A stretch of DNA of 53,304 nt, taken from the NCBI GenBank assembly GCA_934203075.1, contig CAKPYT010000019.1, forward strand, positions 1 through 53,304. Direction: 5' to 3'. This DNA comes from an uncultured Clostridia bacterium. GTDB lineage: Bacteria > Bacillota > Clostridia > Christensenellales > CAG-314. The notes below the pieces were generated by a model. The model was not told the DNA's origin and made no database searches. It saw only the letters and a program-made list of their open reading frames with translations. The translations under genes and the position numbers were made by a program. Of the stretch, positions 32,600 through 41,283 are shown piece by piece (the first letter of the stretch is position 1; every line of letters begins with the position of its first letter).

Positions 32600-33502
32600 A
32601 TGAAAAAAACGAATTATAAAAGCGATTGGATTCTGGTAGTGGTCGGCAGTGCTTTTGCGGCCATAGCGTTCGCCTGGTTTGCGGATCCCGCAAAGTTTGC
32701 GCCGGGGGGAGTATCCGGCATTGCGATTCTGGTAAAAGAAATCACGGCGCAGTGGGGGGGGCCCGTGCCGCTTGCGGTAACAACCATCGTTATCAATATC
32801 CCTTTGTTTCTGATCAGTTGGAAACAGCGCGGCTTTCATTTTATGATCAAGTCGCTGGTTTGTATTATCTCCATGTCGCTGTTTTTGGCACTGTTCGAAT
32901 ATCTTTACCCGCTCCTGCCGGAGAGTATTCATCAACTGAAGGACGATTTGTTGATGAGTGCCCTGTTTGGCGGTGCTTTTTGCGGGCTCGGCTGCGGATT
33001 GGTTTTGCGCGCCAATGCAACGACCGGCGGCACGGATATGCTGGCAAGCATCATCAAAAAGAATCATCCTCATTTCAAAATGGCAGCGCTTATTTTTCTG
33101 GAGGATGCCGTCATCATCGGGGCGAGCGTATTTGTGTTCGGCCTGAAAGAAGCCATGTATGCCGTTGTGATGGTGTTGGTGAATTCCGTCGTGATGAATT
33201 ACATCGTAGAAGGGTGGGAACCTGCCAAAGGCGTTTTCATCATTTCGGATAAGGAAGAAGAGATCGGAGCGGAAGTGATGCGGCAGTTGGAACGCGGCGT
33301 AACCAAATTGGAAGCAACGGGAGGATACTCCAAGCAGCCGAAAGGGATGCTGTATGTCGTGGTGTCGAAAAAGCAAATGACGCCGTTGATTCGCCTGGTG
33401 AAAAGTATCGACGAGCATAGTTTCGTCACGGTGACGGATATGCGCGAAGTTCTGGGCGAAGGGTTTCAGGAACATAACGACGATAGTTTCAGCACGTTGT
33501 AA
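32600..33502 (+). CDS. YitT-family membrane protein with C-terminal DUF2179 domain
   Basis: The 300-residue product has about five or six membrane helices and a soluble C-terminal DUF2179 domain (from about residue 210: VFIISDKEEEIG, LERGVTKLEATGGYSK, MLYVVVSKKQM). The blocks PGGVSGIAILVKE and TTGGTDMLASIIKK are typical of the YitT/YvjA family, whose substrate is not established. A TATAAT box lies about 17 nt upstream of the ATG, with GAGGG as ribosome site. It is monocistronic. Confidence 0.9.
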   Translation: MKKTNYKSDWILVVVGSAFAAIAFAWFADPAKFAPGGVSGIAILVKEITAQWGGPVPLAVTTIVINIPLFLISWKQRGFHFMIKSLVCIISMSLFLALFEYLYPLLPESIHQLKDDLLMSALFGGAFCGLGCGLVLRANATTGGTDMLASIIKKNHPHFKMAALIFLEDAVIIGASVFVFGLKEAMYAVVMVLVNSVVMNYIVEGWEPAKGVFIISDKEEEIGAEVMRQLERGVTKLEATGGYSKQPKGMLYVVVSKKQMTPLIRLVKSIDEHSFVTVTDMREVLGEGFQEHNDDSFSTL

Positions 33503-33819
33503 ACCGGCGCGCTTCAAAAAGCAAAACAGCGTTTTGCTTGCCGTCCGAAAGGGGCGGTGCGGCAATCGCGGAAAAGAAATAAAAGTTTTCGGGAATCGAA
33601 TATATCTTATCGTAGGGAGATTCCGTATCGTTAAAGTATAACAGTTTCGGAGGAACAGCGGAAAAGAAAAAAGGAAGGAGATCGCGTCAAAGACGCGGCA
33701 ATCGGCAGACCTGCCGAAAAACAATTTTGTGCAAACGGTTCGCCGTTCGGCGGACATTGCAAATATATTATCCATACGGATCCGAGTATCGGAAAAAAGG
33801 GAAAAGGAATTATTTTATT
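33503..33819. other. Intergenic stretch with hairpins, no gene seen
   Basis: Downstream of the YitT gene a perfect 9-bp stem AAGCAAAAC (33519-33527) / GTTTTGCTT (33531-33539) has no T run, and a second weaker hairpin follows to about 33566. A promoter for the DegV gene should lie further on, but I could not place it convincingly. Confidence 0.45.
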
Positions 33820-34686
33820 ATGTTAGTACTCTTTACCGACACAGATACCGATTTAACGCCGCAAGAGGCGCAAAAATACGGATATCGTTTAATCAGCATG
33901 CCGTACAGTATTGACGGCAAGGAAGTCTATCCTTATGTGGATTTCGATGAGTTTCACCCGCACGAGTTTTATCAGCGACTGAGAGACGGGGTGATGCCTC
34001 AGACAAGCGCCATCAGCCCGGAGGCGTACACGGCGTATTTCGAGCCGTTCTTTCAAAAGGGCGACGACATTTTGTACGTGCATTTTTCCGCAGCCATGAG
34101 CGGAACGTTTAACGCAATGCACCTTGCCGTGCAGGAATTGCTGCAAAAGTATCCGGAACGGCATTTCTACACGGTGGATACGAAAGGCATCACGATCTGC
34201 TCCAACAATATTGTGAAAGAAATCGGAGATTTGTATCTGCGCGGTGCTACCGCACAAGAAATTCTGGATTGGGCGGACCGGGAAGTCGATAAGTTCGCCA
34301 TCTATTTTTATGCGGATAACCTCAAGTTCTTTCAGCGCAGCGGCAGAGTCAGCGGGTTCAGCGCCGCTATGGGAAACCTGATCGGAATCAAACCGATTAT
34401 CTATATGAGCAGCGAAGGGGTTATGACCTCTCTTGCCAAGGGGCGCGGCCGCAAAAAAACACTGTCGATGATCGTGGATTATGTAGAAAATCTGCAGGAA
34501 AACATACGCGATCATCGGGTGATCATCGGGCATACCGATGCGTTGCCGATCGCGCAGGAATTGGGAAAAATGCTGCAGGAGCGTCTCGGAGAATTGCCGA
34601 TCGAATACGTGGTGGTGAATCCTACGGCAGGCAGCCATTGCGGCCCGGACGGGGTCGGCGTGTGCTTCCATGCCATTCACAGATAA
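33820..34686 (+). CDS. DegV-family fatty-acid-binding protein
   Basis: The 288-residue product has the DegV fold: FTDTDTDLTPQEA at the start, PQTSAISPEAY, HFSAAMSGTFNAM (fatty-acid contacts), YADNLKFFQRSGRVSG, IKPIIYM and GSHCGPDGVG at the end. DegV proteins bind long-chain acyl groups and act as FakB carriers for a fatty-acid kinase; that exact role here is inferred. The ATG at 33820 has an AAAGGA site; the upstream frame lacks family sequence. It overlaps no neighbour and is followed 15 bp later by a GNAT-like gene. Confidence 0.92.
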   Translation: MLVLFTDTDTDLTPQEAQKYGYRLISMPYSIDGKEVYPYVDFDEFHPHEFYQRLRDGVMPQTSAISPEAYTAYFEPFFQKGDDILYVHFSAAMSGTFNAMHLAVQELLQKYPERHFYTVDTKGITICSNNIVKEIGDLYLRGATAQEILDWADREVDKFAIYFYADNLKFFQRSGRVSGFSAAMGNLIGIKPIIYMSSEGVMTSLAKGRGRKKTLSMIVDYVENLQENIRDHRVIIGHTDALPIAQELGKMLQERLGELPIEYVVVNPTAGSHCGPDGVGVCFHAIHR

Positions 34687-34701
34687 TCGAGAGGGAAAAG
34701 G

Positions 34702-35856
34702 ATGATTATTGTACAACAAGTTCGAACGAAAAAGCAACAAAAAGAGTTTTTGAATTTTCCGCTGGAACTGTATCGCGGGAACCCGTATTTCGTCCCGCCG
34801 CTGTACGGCGATGAAAAGAAATTGTTCCGGAAGGATTACGTCTATTACGACACCAGTGAAGCCGTCTACTTCAACGCCTATGAAAACGGTAAGATGGTTG
34901 GCAGAATTTCCGGGATCCTGCAGTTTGCCGCAAATGAAAAGTGGGGGCAAAAGCAGGTGCGTTTTACCCGCTTCGACAGTATCGACTCGCAGGAGGTTGC
35001 AAACGCTTTGTTCGGAGCAGTGGAAGATTGGGCGCTTTCCAAAGGAATGGATACCGTGGTGGGGCCTCTCGGGTTTAACGATCTGGAACGGGAAGGTCTG
35101 CTGATCGAAGGGTTTGAGGAACTGTCCACCTTTGAGGAGCAGTACAACTATGAGTACTATCCGCGCCTGGTGGAAAATTGCGGTTACGCAAAGGACGTCG
35201 ATTGGGTCGAACGCCAATTGCGCGTGCCGGCGCAGATCGACGAAAAGCTGGAACGAGTCAGCACGCTTATGATGAAGCGCTATAAACTTCGCTATGACGA
35301 TTCCAAAACCACGCGGGAATTTTTGAAGCGCTATGCGGATAAGTTTTTTAACGTGCTGGATGAAACGTACGAAACGCTTTACGGCACGGTGCCGATTACC
35401 GAAGGGGCAAAAAAGATGTTGATGAGCAACTTCAAATTGCTGATCGACAAGCGTTTTGTCGGTGTCATTGTGGACGAAAACGATGAAGTCGCCGCTTTCG
35501 GCGTTTGCTTTCCTTCTATTGCGGAGGCGGTACAGCCTTCGGGTGGAAAACTGACGCCCGCAGCGTTGGTGCGTTTGTTAAAAGCGCGGAATCACCCCAG
35601 GGTGATTGACCTGGGGCTCATTGGCGTGGTGCCGAAGTTCCAGAGCAAAGCGATTGCCTCTGCCATGATTTATCAGACGCTGATGATGATGAAAAACAAC
35701 CATATCGAATATGCGGAAACGAATCTGAACCTGGAAGATAACAATAACATTCAGAACCAGTGGAAAGCGTTCGACGCGCGCCTGCACAAACGCCGTCGTT
35801 CGTACAAAAAAGTGTTGACGCAGCCGGGCGAAGAGATTGCGCAGCCGGCGGAATAA
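34702..35856 (+). CDS. GNAT-like N-acetyltransferase-fold protein (384 aa)
   Basis: The product has a GNAT-like core: EAVYFNAYENGKMVGRISGIL and, near the C-terminus, DLGLIGVVPKFQSKAIASAM, which aligns with the acetyl-CoA block but lacks the usual Q-x-x-G-x-G/A glycines. This large GNAT-like class is common in Firmicutes and of unknown function. The ATG at 34702 follows GAGGGAAAAGG. It forms a two-gene unit with the DegV gene, ended by the shared terminator. Confidence 0.7.
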   Translation: MIIVQQVRTKKQQKEFLNFPLELYRGNPYFVPPLYGDEKKLFRKDYVYYDTSEAVYFNAYENGKMVGRISGILQFAANEKWGQKQVRFTRFDSIDSQEVANALFGAVEDWALSKGMDTVVGPLGFNDLEREGLLIEGFEELSTFEEQYNYEYYPRLVENCGYAKDVDWVERQLRVPAQIDEKLERVSTLMMKRYKLRYDDSKTTREFLKRYADKFFNVLDETYETLYGTVPITEGAKKMLMSNFKLLIDKRFVGVIVDENDEVAAFGVCFPSIAEAVQPSGGKLTPAALVRLLKARNHPRVIDLGLIGVVPKFQSKAIASAMIYQTLMMMKNNHIEYAETNLNLEDNNNIQNQWKAFDARLHKRRRSYKKVLTQPGEEIAQPAE

Positions 35857-35880
35857 GCAAAAGAAAAGAACCAAACAAAA

Positions 35881-35909
35881 AAAGGCGAAGGAACCCTTCG
35901 CCTTTTTTT
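35881..35909. terminator. Bidirectional terminator between the GNAT-like gene and the membrane gene
   Basis: GGCGAAGG / CCTTCGCC stem (35884-35891, 35895-35902) with AAC loop and T/A runs on both sides. The minus-strand gene ends 2 bp away, so it serves both. Confidence 0.9.
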
Positions 35910-35910
35910 G

Positions 35911-36543
35911 TTATTCCTGCGTTTTTGTTTCGTACAGTCTGGACAGTAAAGAATGCAGTTGGTCGCAAACCGTCATCCGGTTGTTTTCCTCCACCATGCC
36001 ATTCAACAGGCCGGCGAGGGCAGCCTTCTTTTCGACGAGACTTCCCGCACCGCGATAGATGCTTTCGCTCTTATCCGCCAGCAGCGTTACCTGTGCGGTA
36101 AATTCCGCATAGGACAAACGTTTTTCCAACATTTTTTGTTTTGCGTCGGAAAAGAGCATCAACTGAGAATAGATTGCCGCATATACGTCGCTTTTCGTCA
36201 ACTTTTTGTCGCTTTTCAAAAGAGTCGCCAGGGCGTGATAAATTGCCGTGGCGGTGGCGCCGATGGTGATGCCTTCCACGGAGGCTCCGTAGCACATTTC
36301 GGCGGAAAACGCCTGTTTGTGCAGGAACAATCGCAGAGCAAACGCAATGCAGATGCCCAAAAGAAAGGGCAGCAGCGCGGTCGGATCGAACCGATGCAGA
36401 AGATCTATTTTCAGTTTGGGAATAAACGCCTTTTTTACGATTTGCGTCACCAGCGTTACGCTGCATGCCGCCAGCAGAAACATCGCATTGGAGGAGTTCC
36501 GCACGATCGCAAAAATCGCTTCGAAAAAGTTTTCGTAATCCAT
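35911..36543 (-). CDS. Membrane protein of unknown function (210 aa)
   Basis: Two or three membrane helices occupy the first 90 residues: NAMFLLAACSVTLVTQIVKKAFIP and ALLPFLLGICIAFALRLFL, then GASVEGITIGATATAIYHA. A soluble helical tail of about 100 residues follows, ending LLSRLYETKTQE. The ATG at 36543 has GGGAGG upstream; the frame continues to 36615 without family sequence. The layout resembles small holin-like or scaffold membrane proteins, but I do not recognise it. Confidence 0.6.
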   Translation of the reverse strand: MDYENFFEAIFAIVRNSSNAMFLLAACSVTLVTQIVKKAFIPKLKIDLLHRFDPTALLPFLLGICIAFALRLFLHKQAFSAEMCYGASVEGITIGATATAIYHALATLLKSDKKLTKSDVYAAIYSQLMLFSDAKQKMLEKRLSYAEFTAQVTLLADKSESIYRGAGSLVEKKAALAGLLNGMVEENNRMTVCDQLHSLLSRLYETKTQE

Positions 36544-36690
36544 ATTGCCTCCCGTAGGGATGCCCGACAACCCAAAAACTTCCCGTTTTGCCTTTCGGCA
36601 GGGATAGTATACCATGGCTTTTTTCGTGCCGACGCTGCGGGTGCCAAAATTTTTGTTTTGAAAATTTTTTTTAAAAACAGTTTCAAAAAG

Positions 36691-36718
36691 TTGACATTTC
36701 GTCGGCCGGTGCTATAAT
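36691..36718 (+). promoter_or_regulatory. ctsR promoter
   Basis: TTGACA (36691-36696), 16-bp spacer, TATAAT (36713-36718). Confidence 0.85.
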
Positions 36719-36727
36719 GTTAGCGAA

Positions 36728-36744
36728 GGTCAAAGAAAGTCAAA
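36728..36744 (+). promoter_or_regulatory. CtsR operator
   Basis: Two heptads GGTCAAA-N3-AGTCAAA form a direct repeat. The known CtsR box is GGTCAAA-N3-GGTCAAA, so this differs by one base. It lies just past the transcription start, where binding would repress the ctsR-clpC operon. Confidence 0.88.
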
Positions 36745-36773
36745 CATCTTGAAACCCGAAAAGGAGGGACACG

Positions 36774-37250
36774 ATGCATACGAACGTCAGTGATTTAATC
36801 GAACGGTTTCTGTTGGATACGTTGGGCGATAACCCGACGCTGCAGATTTCCCGCAACGACCTGGCACAGTACTTTGCGGTGGCCCCCAGCCAGATCAATT
36901 ACGTTTTGGCTACGCGCTTTACGTTGGACAGAGGGTTTCAGGTGGAGAGTCGCCGCGGGGGCGGCGGATACGTTTTGATTCGCCGGCTCGACGAGGACGA
37001 TTACGTCACCGATTTGGTAACGAGCAGTGTGGGGGACGAAATCTCCTACGCCAGAACCTGCCAAATACTGGAGCGTTTGACAAAAGACGACGTGATATCG
37101 CAAGAAACTTGCGATATGATGAAGGCGGTGCTTTCCCAAAAGTGTTTTGCATTGCCTCAGCCGGGTTTGGCCGAAACGTTGCGTGCGACGCAGTTGAAAG
37201 CCTTTTTGGTTACGCTGCTTAAGACGGACGAAAAAGAAAAGAAAAAGTAG
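36774..37250 (+). CDS. ctsR: CtsR heat-shock repressor
   Basis: The 158-residue product represses clp genes by binding heptad repeats. The DNA-binding part has VSDLIERFLL, RNDLAQYFAVAPSQINYVLATRFT and the glycine-rich beta wing SRRGGGGYVLIRR, which is the thermosensing loop. A C-terminal dimerisation region follows. A perfect AAGGAGG site precedes the ATG at 36774. An operator lies in its own leader, so it is autoregulated. It is followed by clpC after 24 bp; the usual mcsA and mcsB genes are absent. Confidence 0.96.
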   Translation: MHTNVSDLIERFLLDTLGDNPTLQISRNDLAQYFAVAPSQINYVLATRFTLDRGFQVESRRGGGGYVLIRRLDEDDYVTDLVTSSVGDEISYARTCQILERLTKDDVISQETCDMMKAVLSQKCFALPQPGLAETLRATQLKAFLVTLLKTDEKEKKK

Positions 37251-37274
37251 ACATACGAAAAGGGAGATGATATT

Positions 37275-39719
37275 ATGAATCGTTTTACTACGAACGTACA
37301 AAACGCAGTGGAAATCGCTGCAGATTATGCGAACTACACGCATAACAGTTTTATCGGCACCGAGCATATTCTGTTCGGCCTGCTGAGCGTGGATTGCATC
37401 GCCAAAACGCGCCTGAACGCCGCCGGAGTGACGGCGGAATACTTCCGTCCGCAATCGGACGGGAAGGGGACCGGTAACGCCGCCTATACGCCGCAAGTGA
37501 AACATATGATCGAGCGCGCAATGCAGGCTGCGGCTTCCGGCGGGGCCAGTTACACCGGCACGGAGCATATCCTGCTTGCGATTCTGATCGATCGCGACAG
37601 TTATGCCGTCAGTATGCTGCAGCAACTGGGCGTAAATCTGAACGAATTACTCTCCGTCGTCAGCAAAGACGCAAACGTGGAGCTTACCATGCAGGATGCG
37701 GACGGCAGTTACAGCAGTGCAAATAATCTTTACGGAGACGCCGAGGAAAAAGAAAACGAAAAACTCGGTCCGCTCGCCAAATTCGGGGTGGATCTTACGC
37801 AAAAAGCCAGAGACGGCAAGTTGGACCCGGTTGTCGGCAGAAAGGAAGAAATCGACCGGATCATTCAGATTCTCAGCCGTCGTACCAAAAACAACCCGAT
37901 TCTGATCGGCGAGCCGGGCGTTGGGAAATCTGCCGTGGTGGAGGGTCTTGCCCAAGCCATTGTAGAAGACAGCGTACCGGATTTGCTGAAAGGAAAAATC
38001 GTTTTTTCGCTGGATCTGGCAGGGCTGCTTGCCGGCACGAAGTATCGCGGCGATTTTGAAGAGCGCCTGAAAGAGGCCATCAACTTTGCGACGAAGAGCG
38101 GCAATATCATTCTGTTCATCGATGAAATTCACAACCTGGTGGGGGCAGGCTCCACGGGCGAAGGCAAAATGGATGCCGCGGATATTCTGAAGCCGCTGCT
38201 TGCGCGCGGGGAACTGCAAACCATCGGCGCAACGACCTTGGAGGAATATCGTAAATATATTGAAAAAGATCCCGCGTTGGAACGTCGTTTTCAGCCGATC
38301 CTGGTGGATCAGCCGAGCGTGGAAGAAACCGTGCAGATTTTGCAGGGGCGGAAAGATAAGTACGAAGCGCACCACAAAGTCGTGATTACGGACGAAGCCA
38401 TCGAGGCTGCCGCAAAACTTTCCGATCGGTACATCAGCGACCGTTTCCTGCCGGATAAGGCCATCGACCTGATCGACGCAGCGGCAAGCCGTGCAAAACT
38501 GGATACGTACAATGCGCCGCCGTCCCTGCGGAAAAAGGAAGAAGAACTTGCCAACCTGGAGCAGGAAAAGAACGAGGCGAAAAATCACGAGCAGTTTGAA
38601 AAAGCCATCGAGCTGCGGAATCGTATTGAGGATCTGAAGCGTGAAATTGCGGATTGCCGCCAGGAAGTGGCCAAACACCGCAGCCAATATACGCCGAAAA
38701 TCGGCGAGGAGGACATTGCCCGCATCGTTTCGAAATGGACGGGCATCCCGGTGATGAAACTGAACGAGAGCGAGTCCGAACGGTTGCTGCACCTGGAGGA
38801 TACCTTGCATCAGCGGGTCATCGGGCAGGACGAAGCGGTTGCCGCCGTGGCAAAAGCCATTCGTCGTGCGCGTGCCGGGTTAAAAGATCCCAAACGTCCC
38901 ATCGGGTCCTTCTTGTTCCTGGGGCCCACCGGCGTAGGCAAAACGGAACTCAGCAAAGCGTTGGCAGAAGCCGTGTTCGGGGATGAGAACCTGATGATTC
39001 GTTTCGATATGAGCGAATTTATGGAAAAGCATTCTACCTCGAAACTGATCGGTGCGCCTCCGGGATACGTCGGCTATGAGGAAAGCGGCCAACTGACGGA
39101 AAAGATCCGTCGGCATCCGTATTCCGTCGTGCTCTTTGACGAAATCGAAAAGGCGCATCCGGACGTGTTCAACATGCTGCTGCAGATTATGGACGACGGC
39201 CGTCTGACGGATAGCAAAGGCCGTACGATCGACTTCAAAAATACGATCATCATCATGACCAGCAACGCCGGTGTTTCGGATATCAAAAAGATGCCGCGTC
39301 TCGGGTTCGATGCCGGCAGCGAAGCGGAAACGCAGGAATACGAAGCAATGCGCGACAAACTGCTGGAATCGTTAAAGAATTATTTCCGTCCGGAGTTTTT
39401 GAACCGTGTGGACGATATCATCGTGTTCCATCAGTTGACCAAAGAGGATACGCGCAAGATTGCGGGCGTATTGATGCAAGGGCTCACCAAACGTCTGGCA
39501 GAAAACGGATTGCACATTTCCGTTACCGATGCCGCGCTGGATTTCCTGGCAGAAAAAGGGTTTGATGCGGAGTTCGGTGCCCGTCCGCTGAAGAGGGTCA
39601 TTCAGAGAATGGTGGAAGATAAGCTTTCGGAAGAAATTCTGCTCGGCAACGCAAAAGCGCAAGGAAACATTGAGATCGACGTGAAGGACGGCGAGTTGGT
39701 GTTCCTGCAGAAAGAGTAA
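37275..39719 (+). CDS. clpC: ATP-dependent Clp protease ATPase ClpC
   Basis: The 814-residue HSP100 unfoldase has a Clp N domain of two repeats (IGTEHILFGLLS, TGTEHILLAILI), a first AAA domain (Walker A GEPGVGKS, ILFIDEIHNLVG), a UVR/M-domain helix (LANLEQEKNEAKN region), a second AAA domain (GPTGVGKTELSKALAE, VVLFDEIEKAHP), and an LGF loop after it (MPRLGFDAG) that docks ClpP. It feeds proteins to ClpP. It is regulated by CtsR through the operator upstream. McsB, the arginine kinase that marks ClpC targets in Bacillus, is not encoded next to it. Confidence 0.97.
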   Translation: MNRFTTNVQNAVEIAADYANYTHNSFIGTEHILFGLLSVDCIAKTRLNAAGVTAEYFRPQSDGKGTGNAAYTPQVKHMIERAMQAAASGGASYTGTEHILLAILIDRDSYAVSMLQQLGVNLNELLSVVSKDANVELTMQDADGSYSSANNLYGDAEEKENEKLGPLAKFGVDLTQKARDGKLDPVVGRKEEIDRIIQILSRRTKNNPILIGEPGVGKSAVVEGLAQAIVEDSVPDLLKGKIVFSLDLAGLLAGTKYRGDFEERLKEAINFATKSGNIILFIDEIHNLVGAGSTGEGKMDAADILKPLLARGELQTIGATTLEEYRKYIEKDPALERRFQPILVDQPSVEETVQILQGRKDKYEAHHKVVITDEAIEAAAKLSDRYISDRFLPDKAIDLIDAAASRAKLDTYNAPPSLRKKEEELANLEQEKNEAKNHEQFEKAIELRNRIEDLKREIADCRQEVAKHRSQYTPKIGEEDIARIVSKWTGIPVMKLNESESERLLHLEDTLHQRVIGQDEAVAAVAKAIRRARAGLKDPKRPIGSFLFLGPTGVGKTELSKALAEAVFGDENLMIRFDMSEFMEKHSTSKLIGAPPGYVGYEESGQLTEKIRRHPYSVVLFDEIEKAHPDVFNMLLQIMDDGRLTDSKGRTIDFKNTIIIMTSNAGVSDIKKMPRLGFDAGSEAETQEYEAMRDKLLESLKNYFRPEFLNRVDDIIVFHQLTKEDTRKIAGVLMQGLTKRLAENGLHISVTDAALDFLAEKGFDAEFGARPLKRVIQRMVEDKLSEEILLGNAKAQGNIEIDVKDGELVFLQKE

Positions 39720-39735
39720 AAGAAAAAACACCGTG

Positions 39736-39764
39736 AAAAGAGGGGGAGAAATCCTCCTCTTTTT
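39736..39764 (+). terminator. Terminator after clpC
   Basis: AAAAGAGGGGG pairs with CCTCCTCTTTT (one G-T wobble) around AGAAAT, then a T run. Confidence 0.78.
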
Positions 39765-39969
39765 GTTTTGGGGGAACGGAATCTCCGGCAAAAGGAGGGG
39801 GAGGGGGCCGGCAGCAGCGGGGCACGCTCCGTTCCGATGCAGGCGTGTGGAAGGGCGGCAGGAGATCTTTCGAAAAGACCGGCAGAACAGAAAAGGAACC
39901 CGAAGGAATCTCTGCGTTGTTTTTTTTTGCCGCAAAAGAAACAACGCATCGGAAAATCGAAAGACAGGC
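39765..39969. other. Intergenic stretch before hpf, no gene seen
   Basis: The sequence is purine-rich and has no convincing gene; it lies between the clpC terminator and the hpf promoter. Confidence 0.5.
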
Positions 39970-39998
39970 TTGAAAGGAACCGAAAAATAGGCTATAAT
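39970..39998 (+). promoter_or_regulatory. hpf promoter
   Basis: TTGAAA (39970-39975), 17-bp spacer, TATAAT (39993-39998). Confidence 0.82.
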
Positions 39999-40028
39999 AA
40001 AAATATCTCATTGGAACGGAGGTTGGCT

Positions 40029-40553
40029 ATGAAGGTCGAAATTGTGGAAAGAAACTATCACGCAAGCGAAAAGCTGGAACAAGTGCTGTTGAAAAAACTG
40101 AACAAGCTGAATCGGTATTTCGGTGACGACATCACGGCAAAGGTTGTGCTGAGCCAAAGCGGCAGACGCCCCCGTCTGGAACTCTCCATTCCGTACTACG
40201 GGTTGTCGCTGCGTGCCGAAGCAGAAGAGGCAACGATGTATCACAATATCGACGTTGCTTTGCCGAAACTGGAACGGCAGGTGTTGAAACATGCGGACAA
40301 GCTGAACCGGCGGAAGCGTCTGCCGGAGGTGCAGGAGTATGCCTTTGTGGCAGGGGTGGAAGAAGAGCCTCAACCCATTGTAAAAACAAAAGAATTTGAC
40401 GTGACGGTTTTGTCGCGGGAGGACGCCGTTGCGGAGTTGGACCTGTCGGATCACGATTTCTATTTGTTCGTGAACGAGGAGTCCGGCGCTCCGGAAGTGG
40501 TTTATCGCAGGGAGGACGGAACCGTCGGTTTGCTGAAACCGAGAATCAAGTAA
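40029..40553 (+). CDS. hpf: Ribosome hibernation promoting factor, long form
   Basis: The 174-residue product pairs ribosomes into inactive 100S dimers. Residues 1-105 are the S30AE/RaiA domain (YHASEKLEQVLLKKLNKLNRYFGD, AEAEEATMYHNIDVALPKLERQV). Residues about 118-174 are the dimerisation domain typical of the long form (KTKEFDVTVLSREDAVAELDLSDHDFYLFVN). The ATG at 40029 has an ACGGAGG site; the upstream frame is not family sequence. It is monocistronic with its own promoter and terminator, matching growth-phase control seen in other Firmicutes. Confidence 0.96.
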   Translation: MKVEIVERNYHASEKLEQVLLKKLNKLNRYFGDDITAKVVLSQSGRRPRLELSIPYYGLSLRAEAEEATMYHNIDVALPKLERQVLKHADKLNRRKRLPEVQEYAFVAGVEEEPQPIVKTKEFDVTVLSREDAVAELDLSDHDFYLFVNEESGAPEVVYRREDGTVGLLKPRIK

Positions 40554-40600
40554 AAGACGTTTCGAACCGTGTAGATCGGTTCGGGAAAGGAGGGAAACAC

Positions 40601-40632
40601 AAAAACGGCTGTCGGAAGACAGCCGTTTTTTT
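40601..40632 (+). terminator. hpf terminator
   Basis: AAAAACGGCTGTC / GACAGCCGTTTTT stem, GGAA loop and T tail. A second hairpin CGAACCG / CGGTTCG lies just before at 40563-40583. Confidence 0.93.
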
Positions 40633-40706
40633 ACTTTCATTGCGGAAAAGCCGGTCGGCGTTCTGAAACCGAAACGATCGGTCCTTGCGGTTTTGTCATT
40701 TCGGGG

Positions 40707-41213
40707 TCAGCCGGGGGAAGAAGCGCTTTTCCCCCGGGCGGAGTCGGCAAGGTCTTGCAGCAGTTGTTCCGTCCAGGCATCCGGCGGAGCCTCCACCAGC
40801 GTCACGAAAGGCGACGAGGTCTGTTCCCGGGTGAGTAAGTGCACGGTTGCTCCGTCCCGAAACGCCCCGCGCGTCACCACGCAGCGGTATAAAACGGTGG
40901 GGACGTAGCCTTGTTTTTCGAAAATCAGCGTGACGCAAAACCAGTTGCCGCCCGCAGCGTCTGCCGTTTCGTCGACGCGGTTTTCCAATAAAATTTTAGG
41001 GGTACGGCCGATCGGGTCGGTGTAAAAAACCAGATTTTGTTCCAGAACGGTCACCCGAACCCCCTCCAGTTCGTTTTCCCGAAGATCGCAAACTTTCACG
41101 CGCAAGTAGGTTTGCGGGGGAGAGACGGAGTGCTGCGCATTGTAGGTGCAGGCCTGCAAAGAAAAAATCGCCGCAACGAGTATGCTGCACAAAAAAAACA
41201 GTTTTTTTGCCAT
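40707..41213 (-). CDS. Lipoprotein with Ig-like fold, unknown function
   Basis: The 168-residue product begins with a lipoprotein signal (MAKKLFFLCSILVAAIFSLQAC, lipidated Cys at residue 22). The rest, with YLRVKVCDLRENELEGVRVTVLEQN, GRTPKILLEN and GNWFCVTLIFEKQGYVPTVLY, is typical of carboxypeptidase regulatory-like beta-sandwich domains. There is no catalytic motif. No ribosome site is seen before the ATG; a TACGAT box lies only 5 nt upstream, so it could be a further leaderless case. It follows thiT on the same strand after 70 bp. Confidence 0.7.
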   Translation of the reverse strand: MAKKLFFLCSILVAAIFSLQACTYNAQHSVSPPQTYLRVKVCDLRENELEGVRVTVLEQNLVFYTDPIGRTPKILLENRVDETADAAGGNWFCVTLIFEKQGYVPTVLYRCVVTRGAFRDGATVHLLTREQTSSPFVTLVEAPPDAWTEQLLQDLADSARGKSASSPG

Positions 41214-41283
41214 GCGTTATCGTATGCGGCGATGCTATTGTATATGCCGGCGGAAAGGGATTTGCCGGCAGAAAGGCAGGACG

